NCBI GenBank assembly: GCA_024692185.1
Contig: JAILMV010000140.1
Coordinates: 1-40,043 of the forward strand
DNA: 40,043 nucleotides
DNA from: Bacteroidales bacterium
GTDB taxonomy: Bacteria > Bacteroidota > Bacteroidia > Bacteroidales > UBA932
Reading direction: 5' to 3'
The first letter of the stretch is position 1; each line of letters starts with the position of its first letter. The notes beneath the pieces are model-generated. The model saw nothing but the letters and a program-made list of their open reading frames with translations, ran no database searches and was not told the origin of the DNA. The position numbers and the translations under genes are program-made. Below, piece after piece: positions 1 to 8,352 of the stretch.

Positions 1-900
1 AACGTGAACAAGCTGCGCGGTTCGCGCTTCGATTTCGAAGGGCGCCTCGGCAACCATTGGTACGGCAAAGGCAAATACTCTTTTACCGCGCCCATGCTCC
101 CTACTTTCAATCTGGAAGGAAAGCTGGGCTTTACCAATGCCAACATCCGCAAGGACCATTACAATTACAAGACCGGCTTCCGCACTTCCAGCCTGGATGC
201 TTATTTTTCCGGGATGCGACTGGAAAACTTCGACTTCCGTGTCGGTTACAAATACGAAAAATACAGGGTAGAGTCCTGGCTGACCGATTCCGGAGACTCA
301 GTGCCCTGGAACCAGATGCAGCTGCAAAGCAAGGGCTTCAGCTCCATCTATTTCAATATGCGCCACTACACTCTGGACGATCTGTACTTCCCGAGCCGTG
401 GCCTGAACGTAGGAGTGGATTTCCAGTATCTTCCCTGGAACGGACGGACCAAGATGATGAGTCTGGACCTGCGTACCGTGTTCCCCCTGAATTCCTGGCT
501 GTCCTTCCTGCCTGAATTCTACTTCCGTTCCGTGATCGATGCCGCACAGGACAATTTCTTCTATGCCAATTTCGTGGGAGGCACTTTCCGAGGCAGATAT
601 TTCGACAGTCAGATGCCTTTCGTCGGCTTCAACCTGATGGTTCCGGCCGAGAATTTTGCCATGGTGCTGAACCTGGACCTCAGGGCCAGGGTGGCCAAGA
701 ACTTTTATACCAGCCTGATGGCCGGATACTTTACCGACGATCCCGCTCTCCCGACATCCTTCCACCAGCTCGCCCCGACTTATTACGGAGGAGCCCTGGA
801 GCTTGCCTACGATTCATTAATCGGCCCCGTAAGGGCCCGTGTGCAATGGTCCGATTTCCGCGGATGGAGCGGATATGTGGGCATAGGTTTCGATTTCTGA
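1..900 (+). CDS. C-terminal part of an outer-membrane beta-barrel protein, probably patatin-like phospholipase (5' truncated)
   Basis: The reading frame is open from the first base, so the true start lies outside the window; the GTG at 4 is unlikely to be the start. The visible ~299 residues are aromatic-rich alternating segments (FDFRVGYKYEKYR, YFNMRHYTLDDLYFPSRG, VRARVQWSDF) ending in GIGFDF. The 'YFPSRGLNVG' turn and the C-terminal Phe are typical of Omp85/BamA-type 16-stranded barrels. In Bacteroidales such barrels are commonly fused behind a patatin-like phospholipase domain. That N-terminal domain is not visible here, so the specific assignment is inference; a BamA/TamA-like protein is the alternative. 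It sits 3 bases before recX on the same strand. Confidence 0.6.
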   Translation, partial: NVNKLRGSRFDFEGRLGNHWYGKGKYSFTAPMLPTFNLEGKLGFTNANIRKDHYNYKTGFRTSSLDAYFSGMRLENFDFRVGYKYEKYRVESWLTDSGDSVPWNQMQLQSKGFSSIYFNMRHYTLDDLYFPSRGLNVGVDFQYLPWNGRTKMMSLDLRTVFPLNSWLSFLPEFYFRSVIDAAQDNFFYANFVGGTFRGRYFDSQMPFVGFNLMVPAENFAMVLNLDLRARVAKNFYTSLMAGYFTDDPALPTSFHQLAPTYYGGALELAYDSLIGPVRARVQWSDFRGWSGYVGIGFDF

Positions 901-903
901 ACC

Positions 904-1353
904 ATGAACGAAGTCCTGGATAAACTCGAGGCCCTCTGCGCCAAGCGCGAATACTGCGTGTCGGATATACGCCGTAAGGCTATAGAACGCCTGGATGGCG
1001 ACCGCCGGAAAGCGGAGGAACTGGTTCAGTCCCTGATAGAAAACAAGTTCGTGGACGATGCCCGCTATGCCTCGGCCTTTGCCCGCGAAAAGTCCGGTCT
1101 GCAGGGCTGGGGGCCAATCAAGATCCGCTTCCAGTTGCGCGCAAAAGGCATTTCCGACAGCATCATCAGCGAGGCCTTGGAGGAAGTTGATCCGCTCAAG
1201 GCCCAGGCCCGTCTGGAGAAGCTTCTCGAGAATAAATGGCGCAGCCTCTCGGACGACCCTCAGGGCCGCCTGAAACTAATCAAATTCGCGCTTTCGCGGG
1301 GCTATGAATACGAAGAAACCGAGCCGCTGATAAAGCGGATAACGGCCCGTTAG
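904..1353 (+). CDS. recX: Regulatory protein RecX
   Basis: 149 residues, the usual RecX length. The protein is all-helical with three-helix repeats: the N-terminal stretch 'LCAKREYCVSDIRRKA' is followed by 'LIENKFVDDARYASAFAREK' and 'WGPIKIRFQLRAKGISDSII', all characteristic of the family. RecX proteins bind RecA filaments and modulate recombinase and coprotease activity in the cytoplasm. The ATG lies 3 bases after the stop of the barrel gene, so the two are probably co-transcribed. The gene converges on pdxA, and the two stop codons overlap by 4 bases (1350-1353) with no terminator hairpin between them. Confidence 0.92.
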   Translation: MNEVLDKLEALCAKREYCVSDIRRKAIERLDGDRRKAEELVQSLIENKFVDDARYASAFAREKSGLQGWGPIKIRFQLRAKGISDSIISEALEEVDPLKAQARLEKLLENKWRSLSDDPQGRLKLIKFALSRGYEYEETEPLIKRITAR

Positions 1354-2438
1354 GCTATCTGTGGTTTGCCGGGGCGGGAAGGCCTCTCCTCGTCGAGGGA
1401 TTTCTGCTCGGGCATCTTGTTCTCCTGCATCTTCTTCCAAGCCTGGCGGTGCTCCCATATATCTATGGCAGCGAAGATTGCCGCGCGCATCGAGCGGGGG
1501 TCCGCTTCGTCGCGTCCGGCCAGCTCGAAGGCTGTGCCGTGGTCGGGAGATGTACGCACTACGGGAAGGCCTGCGGTGTAGTTCACGCCGTCCTCGAAGG
1601 CAATGGCCTTGAAAGGAGCGAGGCCCTGGTCGTGGTACATGGCGAGGGTGGCGTCGAACTGCTCATAATGACCCATTCCGAAATATCCGTCGGGGGAGAA
1701 GGGGCCGAAGGCCATTATACCTTCTTCCGTAGCCTTGCGGATGGCGGGGATGATAATCTTCTGCTCTTCGGTGCCGAGCAGACCGCTGTCCCCGCTGTGA
1801 GGGTTGAGGCTGAGAACTCCGATCCTGGGATTGCCTATGCCGAAGTCCTGCTCCAGCGACTGCTTCATCAGGCGCAGCTTGCTGACTATCTTTTCCTCGG
1901 TTATGGAGTTGGGGACGTCCTTGAGGGGGATGTGGCCGGTGACTACGCCCACTTTCAGGCGCTCGCTGATCATCAGCATGGTCACGTCCTTCACCCCGAA
2001 TGCTTCCTGCAGGAACTCGGTATGGCCGGGGAAGCCGAAGCCCTCGGCAACGATAGCTTTCTTGTTGATGGGGCCGGTCACCAGCACGTCGATCTTGCCG
2101 GCCTTGAGGTCGCGGACTGCCCAGTCGAGGGCTGTGATTGCGGCCTTGGCGGAATCTGCGGTGGCTCCGCCCGGTTCGGCGAAAACATTATCCGGCAGGC
2201 AGCCGACTATGTTGACGCGCTTCTCGTGGGCATCTGCCGCGGAAGAGATGGCATTGGTGTCCATCTGCTCGATTTCGGGGATGGATTTGCGGTAGAAGCT
2301 GAAAATCTTGCTCGACCCATAGACCACGGGGGTGAGCATATCGAGGATGCGGGGGTCGCTCAGCGCCTTGATTATTACTTCATAACCAATTCCATTGCTG
2401 TCGCCCTGGGTGATACCCACTACAAGTTTGCGTTTCAT
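1350..2438 (-). CDS. pdxA: 4-hydroxythreonine-4-phosphate dehydrogenase PdxA
   Basis: 362 residues. PdxA oxidises 4-phosphohydroxy-L-threonine with NAD(P)+ in the DXP-dependent pyridoxal-phosphate pathway. Visible family motifs are the N-terminal 'GITQGDSNGIGYEVI', 'TGPINKKAI', and the metal-binding histidine segments 'GHTEFLQ', 'NPHSGDSGLLGTEE' and 'MYHDQGLAPFK'. The C-terminal tail of about 30 polar residues (KMQENKMPEQKSLDEERPSRPG...) is an extra beyond the core. The ATG overlaps the rnhA stop by 4 bases (ATGA), so it is the second gene of an rnhA-pdxA operon. Confidence 0.95.
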   Translation of the reverse strand: MKRKLVVGITQGDSNGIGYEVIIKALSDPRILDMLTPVVYGSSKIFSFYRKSIPEIEQMDTNAISSAADAHEKRVNIVGCLPDNVFAEPGGATADSAKAAITALDWAVRDLKAGKIDVLVTGPINKKAIVAEGFGFPGHTEFLQEAFGVKDVTMLMISERLKVGVVTGHIPLKDVPNSITEEKIVSKLRLMKQSLEQDFGIGNPRIGVLSLNPHSGDSGLLGTEEQKIIIPAIRKATEEGIMAFGPFSPDGYFGMGHYEQFDATLAMYHDQGLAPFKAIAFEDGVNYTAGLPVVRTSPDHGTAFELAGRDEADPRSMRAAIFAAIDIWEHRQAWKKMQENKMPEQKSLDEERPSRPGKPQIA

Positions 2439-2920
2439 ATATCTAATTTATTATCTTCGTCGTTAACATAGCCCTCGTCCTGGGGAAGCCCGCTCTGGCC
2501 GTAGGCCGCCACCGCAAGCCGGTCGCAGCGCTCGTTCTCGGGATGCCCCGCATGGCCTTTCAGCCAATGGAAGCGGACATTGTGCTTGCGGTAGAGAGGG
2601 AGGAAGCGCAGCCAGAGGTCCTGGTTCTTCTTTTTCTTGAAACCGGAGGCCAGCCATTTGTCCAGCCATTTTTCCTCGACGGCCTTCACCACGTATGAAG
2701 AATCGCTCCATACTTCCACCTCGGCCTTGTCCCATTTGATGGCCTCCAGACCCATTATCACAGCCAACAGTTCCATACGGTTGTTGGTAGTGCGCGCGAA
2801 TCCGCCGGAAAGCTCTTTACGGAGATTCCCGCAGATCAGCACTGCGCCCCAACCGCCGGGGCCGGGATTTCCGCTGGCCGCACCGTCGGTGTAGAGGTAT
2901 ATGGTCTGATTTCGTGCCAT
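2435..2920 (-). CDS. rnhA: Ribonuclease HI
   Basis: 161 residues from the ATG at 2920. An in-frame TTG at 2929 would add three residues, but it lies inside the predicted -7 promoter box, so the ATG is preferred. RNase HI removes RNA from RNA-DNA hybrids. The catalytic acidic set is present: D12 in 'YTDGAASGN', E50 in 'NRMELLA', D73 in 'WSDSSYV' and D133 in 'NERCDRLA', with His in 'KGHAGHPENERCD'. The C-terminal tail is acidic. It is divergent from rfbD, with a shared palindromic promoter between the two genes. Confidence 0.95.
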   Translation of the reverse strand: MARNQTIYLYTDGAASGNPGPGGWGAVLICGNLRKELSGGFARTTNNRMELLAVIMGLEAIKWDKAEVEVWSDSSYVVKAVEEKWLDKWLASGFKKKKNQDLWLRFLPLYRKHNVRFHWLKGHAGHPENERCDRLAVAAYGQSGLPQDEGYVNDEDNKLDI

Positions 2921-2926
2921 TTTCAA

Positions 2927-2944
2927 CAAAAATAACTATTTTTG
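2927..2944. promoter_or_regulatory. Back-to-back Bacteroidota -7 promoter elements for rnhA and rfbD
   Basis: The sequence CAAAAATAACTATTTTTG consists of two perfectly complementary 8-base arms around an AC centre. The right arm (2937-2944, TATTTTTG) matches TAnnTTTG on the plus strand. The left arm (2927-2934) is the same element on the minus strand. The start codons lie only 7 bases (rfbD, 2952) and 6 bases (rnhA, 2920) beyond the boxes, so both transcripts are predicted to be leaderless or nearly so. No clear -33 TTG was found on either side. The promoter consensus is established for Bacteroidota; its use here is inferred. Confidence 0.6.
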
Positions 2945-2951
2945 TAAGATT

Positions 2952-3851
2952 ATGAATGATAAAAAGCTCAATATTCTCGTAACAGGTGCCAACGGACAGC
3001 TCGGAAGATGCCTCCGCGACGAGAGCGTCGGCAGCCGCAACCGCTTCATCTTTACCGATGTCAGCGAACTGCCCGGTCTCGAAACGACATACCTGGATAT
3101 CTGCAATGCCGATGCCCTCGACATTGTTGCAGATTCCGAGAATGTGGATGTGATTATCAACTGCGCAGGCTATACCAATGTGGACAAGGCTGAAGATGAA
3201 ACCCATCTCGCTGAACTGCTGAATCACGTCGCGGCCTCCAATCTGGCCGCTACCGCCCGCCGCAGGGGAGCTTTGCTCATCCATATCTCTACCGACTATA
3301 TCTTCGGAGGCGATGCCTGCGCCCCTATACGCGAGGATGCAGCTCCTGCTCCACTGGGAGTGTACGGAGCCACCAAACTCGCAGGGGAGGATGCCGTCCG
3401 CTGTTCGGCCTGCCGCCATATAATTATCCGTACCGCCTGGATGTATTCCAAGTACGGGAAGAATTTCATGAAGACCATGCTGAGTCTCAGCGCTTCCCAC
3501 GAAAACTTGAAGGTGGTTTGCGACCAGATAGGCACTCCTACCTATGCTCCCGACCTGGCAAAGTTCATAGTCGGCGTGATAGACGGCGGAAAGATGGAGC
3601 ATACCGGCACCTACCATTACACAGGAGAGGGCGTATGCAGCTGGTATGACTTCGCATATGCCATAGTCAGACGGACCGGCAACAAGTGCAAGGTCAATCC
3701 CTGCCGGACCGAAGATTATCCCACCAGGGCCCGCCGCCCCCACTATTCGGTGCTGGACAAGAGCCTGGTGAAGTCCGTTTTCGGAATAGAGCTCCCGCAT
3801 TGGAGCGAATCGTTGGACCATTGTTTCCAAGAATTGAAAAATGACAATTGA
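2952..3851 (+). CDS. rfbD: dTDP-4-dehydrorhamnose reductase
   Basis: 299 residues, the normal family length. It performs the last step of dTDP-L-rhamnose synthesis, the NAD(P)H reduction of dTDP-4-keto-rhamnose. Seen: Rossmann motif TGANGQLG at residues 11-18, 'CAGYTNVDKAE', 'STDYIFGG' (S113-T114), and the SDR catalytic pair Y138/K142 in 'YGATKLAGE'. It is the first gene of a six-gene run with overlapping or abutting junctions; its stop overlaps the rfbC start by 11 bases. rfbA and rfbB are not in the window. Confidence 0.95.
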   Translation: MNDKKLNILVTGANGQLGRCLRDESVGSRNRFIFTDVSELPGLETTYLDICNADALDIVADSENVDVIINCAGYTNVDKAEDETHLAELLNHVAASNLAATARRRGALLIHISTDYIFGGDACAPIREDAAPAPLGVYGATKLAGEDAVRCSACRHIIIRTAWMYSKYGKNFMKTMLSLSASHENLKVVCDQIGTPTYAPDLAKFIVGVIDGGKMEHTGTYHYTGEGVCSWYDFAYAIVRRTGNKCKVNPCRTEDYPTRARRPHYSVLDKSLVKSVFGIELPHWSESLDHCFQELKNDN

Positions 3852-4413
3852 GCACACTTCCATACCTGATGTCGTGATACTGCATCCTCGCGTTTTCGAA
3901 GATGCAAGGGGCTATTTCTTCGAATCTTTCAACGAGAAGGAATTCGCATCCCAGCTGTATCCCGTGCATTTCGTGCAGGACAATGAAAGCAAGTCTTCCT
4001 ACGGCGTAGTCCGCGGCCTGCACTTTCAGAAAGGGAAGTCCGTGCAAGCTAAGTTGGTACGTGTAATAAAAGGAGAAGTTCTCGATGTCGCAGTCGATAT
4101 CCGCGTAGGCAGCCCCACTTTCGGAAAGTGGGTGGCTGTGCTGCTGTCGGAGCATAATGCTTCGCAGCTGTTCATCCCCCGCGGTTTCGCTCACGGCTTC
4201 TGCGTGCGCAGTGCCGAAGCGGTCTTCCAGTACAAATGCGACCGTTTCTATGATCCTTCGTCCGAGGGCGCCATTGCCTGGGACGATCCCGATCTGGGCA
4301 TCGACTGGGGAATCCCTGCAGAGGAAGTCCTGCTGTCCGAAAAGGACAAGAAGCACCGTATGCTGAAGGATATCCCGGCAGAGGAACTCTTCGACTATGG
4401 AAAAAACTTATGA
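3841..4413 (+). CDS. rfbC: dTDP-4-dehydrorhamnose 3,5-epimerase
   Basis: 190 residues with the cupin-type RmlC fold. It epimerises C3 and C5 of dTDP-4-keto-6-deoxyglucose ahead of RfbD. The catalytic His is H61 in 'VVRGLHFQ'. Other family blocks are 'DARGYFFESFNEKEF', 'VQDNESKSSYGV', 'DVAVDIRVGSPTFGKW', 'IPRGFAHGF' and 'FQYKCDRFYDP'. Its start lies inside the end of rfbD and its stop overlaps pheA by 4 bases (ATGA), which points to translational coupling. Confidence 0.95.
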   Translation: MTIEHTSIPDVVILHPRVFEDARGYFFESFNEKEFASQLYPVHFVQDNESKSSYGVVRGLHFQKGKSVQAKLVRVIKGEVLDVAVDIRVGSPTFGKWVAVLLSEHNASQLFIPRGFAHGFCVRSAEAVFQYKCDRFYDPSSEGAIAWDDPDLGIDWGIPAEEVLLSEKDKKHRMLKDIPAEELFDYGKNL

Positions 4414-5240
4414 AGAAAGTAGCAATCCAAGGTTATTCCGGCTGTTTCCATGAAGAGGCCGCAAGGCAATTCTATGCAGCTGTCGCAGAGGGGCCGCTCC
4501 AGATAGTGGAGTGCGACACCTTCGACGGCCTGTACTCTTCCATGGCCTCCAAGAAGGCGGACGCTGCCGTAATGGCCATAGAGAATACGGTTTCCGGCGG
4601 ACTCATCCCCAACTTCGACCTGCTGCGCAAGAATCCCCAGCGCATCAAGGGAGAGGTTTTCCTGCGCATCGAGCAGAACCTGATGGCCCTTCCCGGACAG
4701 AAGATTGAGGACATAAAGGAAGTCCGCACCCACTATATGGCAATAAACCAGACCCGCGAGTTCTTCAGCTCCTGGCCGGGAATCCGCCTTGTGGAGTCGG
4801 AAGATACCGCCAAATCGGCGGCCCGTATTGCCGAAGAAGGCACCATGGGCGTAGGCGCAGTGGCCTCCAAGCTGGCCGCAAAACTCTACGGCCTCGAAAT
4901 CCTGGCCCCCGGCATCGAGACATACAAGCAGAATTTCACCCGTTTCCTGATAATGGACGACGGCCTTTCGGTTCCGGAAGAGAACATCGACAAGGCCTCC
5001 CTTTGCTTCACCCTGCCTCATACTCCGGGATCCCTGGCGCACATCCTCACCATACTCTCGTTCTACGAGATGAACCTTACCCGTATCCAGTCCCTGCCCA
5101 TCCCCGGCAAGGAATGGCAGTACTTCTTCTACGCCGACATCAAGTTCGGTTCCTACGAGAGATACCAGCAGGCCCTTGCCGCAGTGAGGCCCCTCATCGA
5201 TGAATTCCAAATATTAGGAGAATATAAATCCGCCCTATGA
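4410..5240 (+). CDS. pheA: Prephenate dehydratase with ACT domain
   Basis: 276 residues without a chorismate mutase domain. It converts prephenate to phenylpyruvate for phenylalanine. The N-terminal catalytic part has 'IQGYSGCFHEEAA', 'AVMAIENTVSGGLIPNFDLL', 'AKSAARIAEEGTMGVGAVAS' and the conserved 'NFTRFLI'. The C-terminal ~80 residues ('SLCFTLPHTPGSLAHILTIL', 'NLTRIQSLPIPGKEWQYFFY') form an ACT domain, usually the phenylalanine feedback site. Prephenate would come from the chorismate mutase domain encoded four genes on. It overlaps both neighbours by 4 bases. Confidence 0.95.
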   Translation: MKKVAIQGYSGCFHEEAARQFYAAVAEGPLQIVECDTFDGLYSSMASKKADAAVMAIENTVSGGLIPNFDLLRKNPQRIKGEVFLRIEQNLMALPGQKIEDIKEVRTHYMAINQTREFFSSWPGIRLVESEDTAKSAARIAEEGTMGVGAVASKLAAKLYGLEILAPGIETYKQNFTRFLIMDDGLSVPEENIDKASLCFTLPHTPGSLAHILTILSFYEMNLTRIQSLPIPGKEWQYFFYADIKFGSYERYQQALAAVRPLIDEFQILGEYKSAL

Positions 5241-6400
5241 TCATACCAGCAGCCCGACGTACCGAGAGCGTCAAAGAGTACTATTTCTCGAAGAAAAACC
5301 GTCAAATCGCAGAAATGAACGCCGATGGCAGGACCGAGCCCATCATCAACCTTGGCATAGGTTCTCCTGACGGGCGTCCTCCGCAGGCCGCAATCGACGA
5401 GCTCTGCTCCACTGCAGTACTCGACGGTGTGCACGCCTATCAGAGCTATACCGGCATCCCCGAGCTCCGCAAGGCCTTCGCAGGATGGTATGACCGCTGG
5501 TACGGAGTCAAACTGGATCCCGCCAAGGAAATCCAGCCTCTGACCGGTTCCAAGGAGGGAATCCTGATTACTTCGATGGCCTTCCTGAACAAGGGCGACA
5601 AGGTCCTGGTTCCGGATCCCGGATATCCTACCTACAGTTCCGCAGCCCGCCTCTGCGAAGCGGAGATAGTCTATTACGACCTGGTGGAATCCCGCGGCTG
5701 GCAGCCCGACCTCGAGGCCCTGGAAGCCTCCGACCTCAGCGGCGTGAAGATGATGTGGACCAACTATCCCAACATGCCCACCGGGGCTCCCGCCGACCCC
5801 GCTCTCTACGAGAAGCTGGTGGACTTCGGGCGCAGGCACGGGATAATGATATGCAACGACAATCCCTATAGTTTCATACTGACCGAGAATCACTATTCCA
5901 TACTTTCCGTTCCCGGAGCAAAGGACTGCTGCCTGGAACTCAACTCGCTCAGCAAGGCTCACAACATGGCCGGCTGGCGTCTGGGAATGGTGGCATCTTC
6001 GGCAGATGTGATCTACGAAATACTCAAGGTCAAGAGCCAGCTGGATTCCGGCATCTTCCGTCCTCTCCAGCTCGCAGCAGTCGAGGCGCTTGCCCAGGGG
6101 CCTGAGTGGTTCTCCGAACTGAATGCGGAATACACCCGCAGGAGGGCTGCAGCCGGCAAGATCTTCGATGCTCTTGGAATCAAGTACAATCCTGCCTCCC
6201 AGGGCCTTTTCCTCTGGGGCAGGGTGCCCGAAGGAGTGGAACCGGTGGAGCTCTCCGACAAGCTTCTGCACGAGGCCGGAGTGTTCATCACTCCCGGATT
6301 CATCTTCGGACATAATGGAGATAAATATATGAGGGTTTCGCTCTGCGCCACGGTCGAGAAACTTGGCAGGGCCCTCGAAAAAATAAAAGCTGTAATATGA
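5237..6400 (+). CDS. Class I/II PLP-dependent aminotransferase, probably aromatic/aspartate type
   Basis: 387 residues, fold type I. The PLP lysine is K240 in 'LNSLSKAHNMAGWRLGM'. Other landmarks are 'LGIGSPDGRPPQAAIDEL', 'GSKEGILITSMAF', 'VPDPGYPTYSSAA', 'NYPNMPTGA', 'ICNDNPYSFIL' and the carboxylate-binding Arg in 'YMRVSLC'. Its position between pheA and tyrA suggests it transaminates phenylpyruvate and 4-hydroxyphenylpyruvate. The sequence family also includes LL-diaminopimelate and aspartate aminotransferases, so substrate specificity is inferred from context. Confidence 0.88.
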   Translation: MIIPAARRTESVKEYYFSKKNRQIAEMNADGRTEPIINLGIGSPDGRPPQAAIDELCSTAVLDGVHAYQSYTGIPELRKAFAGWYDRWYGVKLDPAKEIQPLTGSKEGILITSMAFLNKGDKVLVPDPGYPTYSSAARLCEAEIVYYDLVESRGWQPDLEALEASDLSGVKMMWTNYPNMPTGAPADPALYEKLVDFGRRHGIMICNDNPYSFILTENHYSILSVPGAKDCCLELNSLSKAHNMAGWRLGMVASSADVIYEILKVKSQLDSGIFRPLQLAAVEALAQGPEWFSELNAEYTRRRAAAGKIFDALGIKYNPASQGLFLWGRVPEGVEPVELSDKLLHEAGVFITPGFIFGHNGDKYMRVSLCATVEKLGRALEKIKAVI

Positions 6401-7242
6401 ATGTAGGTATCATAGGTCTGGGCCTCATCGGCGGTTCCATGGCGATCGACCTCAAGAAAAGGGGCTTCGCCGGGAAGGTCTATGGCGTGGAGAACGAGAA
6501 ACTCAACGCCGAGGCCGCGCTGAAGATTGGCCTGGTAGATGAAGTTGTGGACCTGGACGTCTGCGCGGCCAAGTCCGACATCATAGTCCTGGCCGTTCCC
6601 GTGGATGCCGCCGTAAAGCTGCTTCCCCAGCTGATGAACAAGATTGCCGGGAGCGACAAGATAGTCATCGACGTATGTTCCGTCAAAGAAGCCATGTGCC
6701 AGGTGGCAAAGGGCCACTCCGCCCGCTCCCAGTACGTGGCCACCCATCCCATGGCCGGTACCGAGTACTCGGGCCCCTGGGCTGCCATGCCCGGACTTTT
6801 CGACGGTCGTGCCTGCATCTTCTGCGACGTTGAGGAATCCTCTCCCAAGGCAGTCAGGACCATTGAGAAGCTTTACGACGTGCTGAACATGCGCGTGACC
6901 TATATGCGCAGCGATGCCCACGACATGCACGTGGCCTATGTTTCGCACATCTCCCATATCACATCTTTCGCCTTGGCTCTGACCGTGCTGGACAAGGAGA
7001 AGGACGAGAAACATATCTTCGACCTGGCATCCGGCGGTTTCTCATCGACGGTGCGCCTCGCGAAGAGCAGCGCGGATATGTGGGTGCCCATACTCGGGCT
7101 CAACCACGACAACGTGCTGAGGGTGATAGACACCTATATCGAAAAGATGAAGCTGTTCCGTAACGCAATCGACAATTACGACGAAGATGCCATCCGGGAC
7201 CTTATTACCGAAGGAAATAAAATTAAAAGGATTATACGATAA
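6397..7242 (+). CDS. tyrA: Prephenate dehydrogenase
   Basis: 281 residues. It oxidatively decarboxylates prephenate to 4-hydroxyphenylpyruvate for tyrosine. The NAD(P)-binding motif GLGLIGGS is at residues 7-14. The family segments 'IVLAVPVDAAVKLLPQL', 'DVCSVKEAMC', 'YVATHPMAGTEYSGPWAA' and the helix 'AYVSHISHITSFALAL' are present. There is no fused chorismate mutase or ACT domain, so feedback control is presumably exerted elsewhere in the pathway. It overlaps the aminotransferase by 4 bases and the next gene by 1 base (TAATG). Confidence 0.94.
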   Translation: MNVGIIGLGLIGGSMAIDLKKRGFAGKVYGVENEKLNAEAALKIGLVDEVVDLDVCAAKSDIIVLAVPVDAAVKLLPQLMNKIAGSDKIVIDVCSVKEAMCQVAKGHSARSQYVATHPMAGTEYSGPWAAMPGLFDGRACIFCDVEESSPKAVRTIEKLYDVLNMRVTYMRSDAHDMHVAYVSHISHITSFALALTVLDKEKDEKHIFDLASGGFSSTVRLAKSSADMWVPILGLNHDNVLRVIDTYIEKMKLFRNAIDNYDEDAIRDLITEGNKIKRIIR

Positions 7243-8321
7243 TGGCGAATAAACTGGATCTTGTACCACTGAATGAATGGGGCTTCTTCCATCTCCCGCC
7301 CCGTCCCTGCGTGATTGCCGGCCCTTGCAGCGCCGAAAGCGAAGAGCAGGTAATGGAGACCGCCCGCGGGTTGAAGGCTATAGGCATTAACGTATTCCGT
7401 GCCGGAATATGGAAACCCCGTACACATCCGGGATGCTTCGAAGGCATAGGTACGCCGGGCCTCAAATGGATGCAGAAGGTAAAGAACGAACTCGGTATGA
7501 AGATCTGCACCGAAGTCGCCAGCCAGAAGCACGTGTTCGAGTGCCTGAAGTACGGAGTAGATATGGTCTGGCTCGGAGCCAGGACCACCGCCAATCCCTT
7601 CCTGGTACAGGAGATAGCCGAGGCCCTGCGCGATACCGATATCCCCGTGCTGGTAAAGAATCCCGTGAATCCCGACCTGGACCTCTGGATAGGTGCTTTC
7701 GAGCGCCTGAATGCCCAGGGCCTCAATAAGCTGGGTGCTATCCACCGCGGAGTATCGTCCGCCTCCAAGATCAAGTATCGCAACGATCCCCAGTGGGACA
7801 TGGCCGTGGAACTCCGTGCCCGTTATCCGGAACTGCCTATGTTCGCGGATCCCAGCCACATGGGCGGAAAGCGCGAGTATCTGAAGGAACTCTCCCAAAG
7901 GGCCATGGACCTTGGCCTGGAGGGTCTTATGATAGAATCCCACTGCAATCCTTCCTGCGCACTTAGCGATGCCTCCCAGCAGCTCACTCCTCCGGCTCTG
8001 ATAGAGCTCCTGGAGAGCCTGGTCATCCGCGATGCAGTGACTATGGACGAGAAGTTCAATGACAATCTCCGCCAGCTCCGTGCACAGATCGACGTGATCG
8101 ACGAGAATCTGATCTTCACCCTGGCCTCACGTATGAAGGTCAGCCGTGCCATCGGTTCGCTGAAAAAGGAGAACAGCGTGGCCATCGTGCAGCCCGGCCG
8201 TTGGGACGAGGTTCTGGAGAAGGCCGCCTCCTCCGCCGAAGGCTACGGCATTGACCCCGAGTTCATAAAACGGGTCTTCAATATGATTCACGACGCCTCC
8301 GTCGAAGAGCAGAATAAATAA
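7242..8321 (+). CDS. Bifunctional DAHP synthase / chorismate mutase (type II)
   Basis: 359 residues in two domains. Residues ~1-260 are a type I-beta DAHP synthase ('VIAGPCSAESEEQV', 'RAGIWKPRTHPGCFEG', 'TEVASQKHVFE', 'LGARTTANPF', 'VKNPVNPDLDLWIGAFERL', 'DPSHMGGKREYL', 'ESHCNPSCALSDASQQL'), which condenses PEP and erythrose 4-phosphate. Residues ~265-359 are an AroQ-type chorismate mutase ('LRAQIDVIDENLIFTLASRMKVSRAIGSLKKE'-type helix, shown here in part). This C-terminal fusion is typical of Bacteroidetes. The gene closes the operon, so entry into the shikimate pathway and the chorismate branch point lie on the same transcript as pheA and tyrA. Confidence 0.94.
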   Translation: MANKLDLVPLNEWGFFHLPPRPCVIAGPCSAESEEQVMETARGLKAIGINVFRAGIWKPRTHPGCFEGIGTPGLKWMQKVKNELGMKICTEVASQKHVFECLKYGVDMVWLGARTTANPFLVQEIAEALRDTDIPVLVKNPVNPDLDLWIGAFERLNAQGLNKLGAIHRGVSSASKIKYRNDPQWDMAVELRARYPELPMFADPSHMGGKREYLKELSQRAMDLGLEGLMIESHCNPSCALSDASQQLTPPALIELLESLVIRDAVTMDEKFNDNLRQLRAQIDVIDENLIFTLASRMKVSRAIGSLKKENSVAIVQPGRWDEVLEKAASSAEGYGIDPEFIKRVFNMIHDASVEEQNK

Positions 8322-8351
8322 AAAAGAGTCTCCAAGCGGAGACTCTTTTTT
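8321..8351. terminator. Bidirectional intrinsic terminator between the aromatic operon and tRNA-Pro
   Basis: The arms 8321-8333 and 8338-8350 (AAAAAGAGTCTCC and its complement) are perfectly paired around the loop AAGC. They give a GC-containing stem with an A-tract before and a T-tract after, so it works on either strand. It begins at the stop codon of the DAHP synthase gene and ends 1-2 bases from the 3' end of tRNA-Pro, so both converging transcripts can share it. Confidence 0.88.
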
Positions 8352-8352
8352 G

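Noticed and set aside
1449-2471. 340-codon open frame on the plus strand opposite pdxA
   Set aside because: Shadow of pdxA; the pdxA frame has clear family motifs, and this frame has none.
2817-3863. 348-codon open frame on the minus strand opposite rfbD
   Set aside because: It crosses the rnhA-rfbD promoter and rfbD, and is explained by GC-biased third positions.
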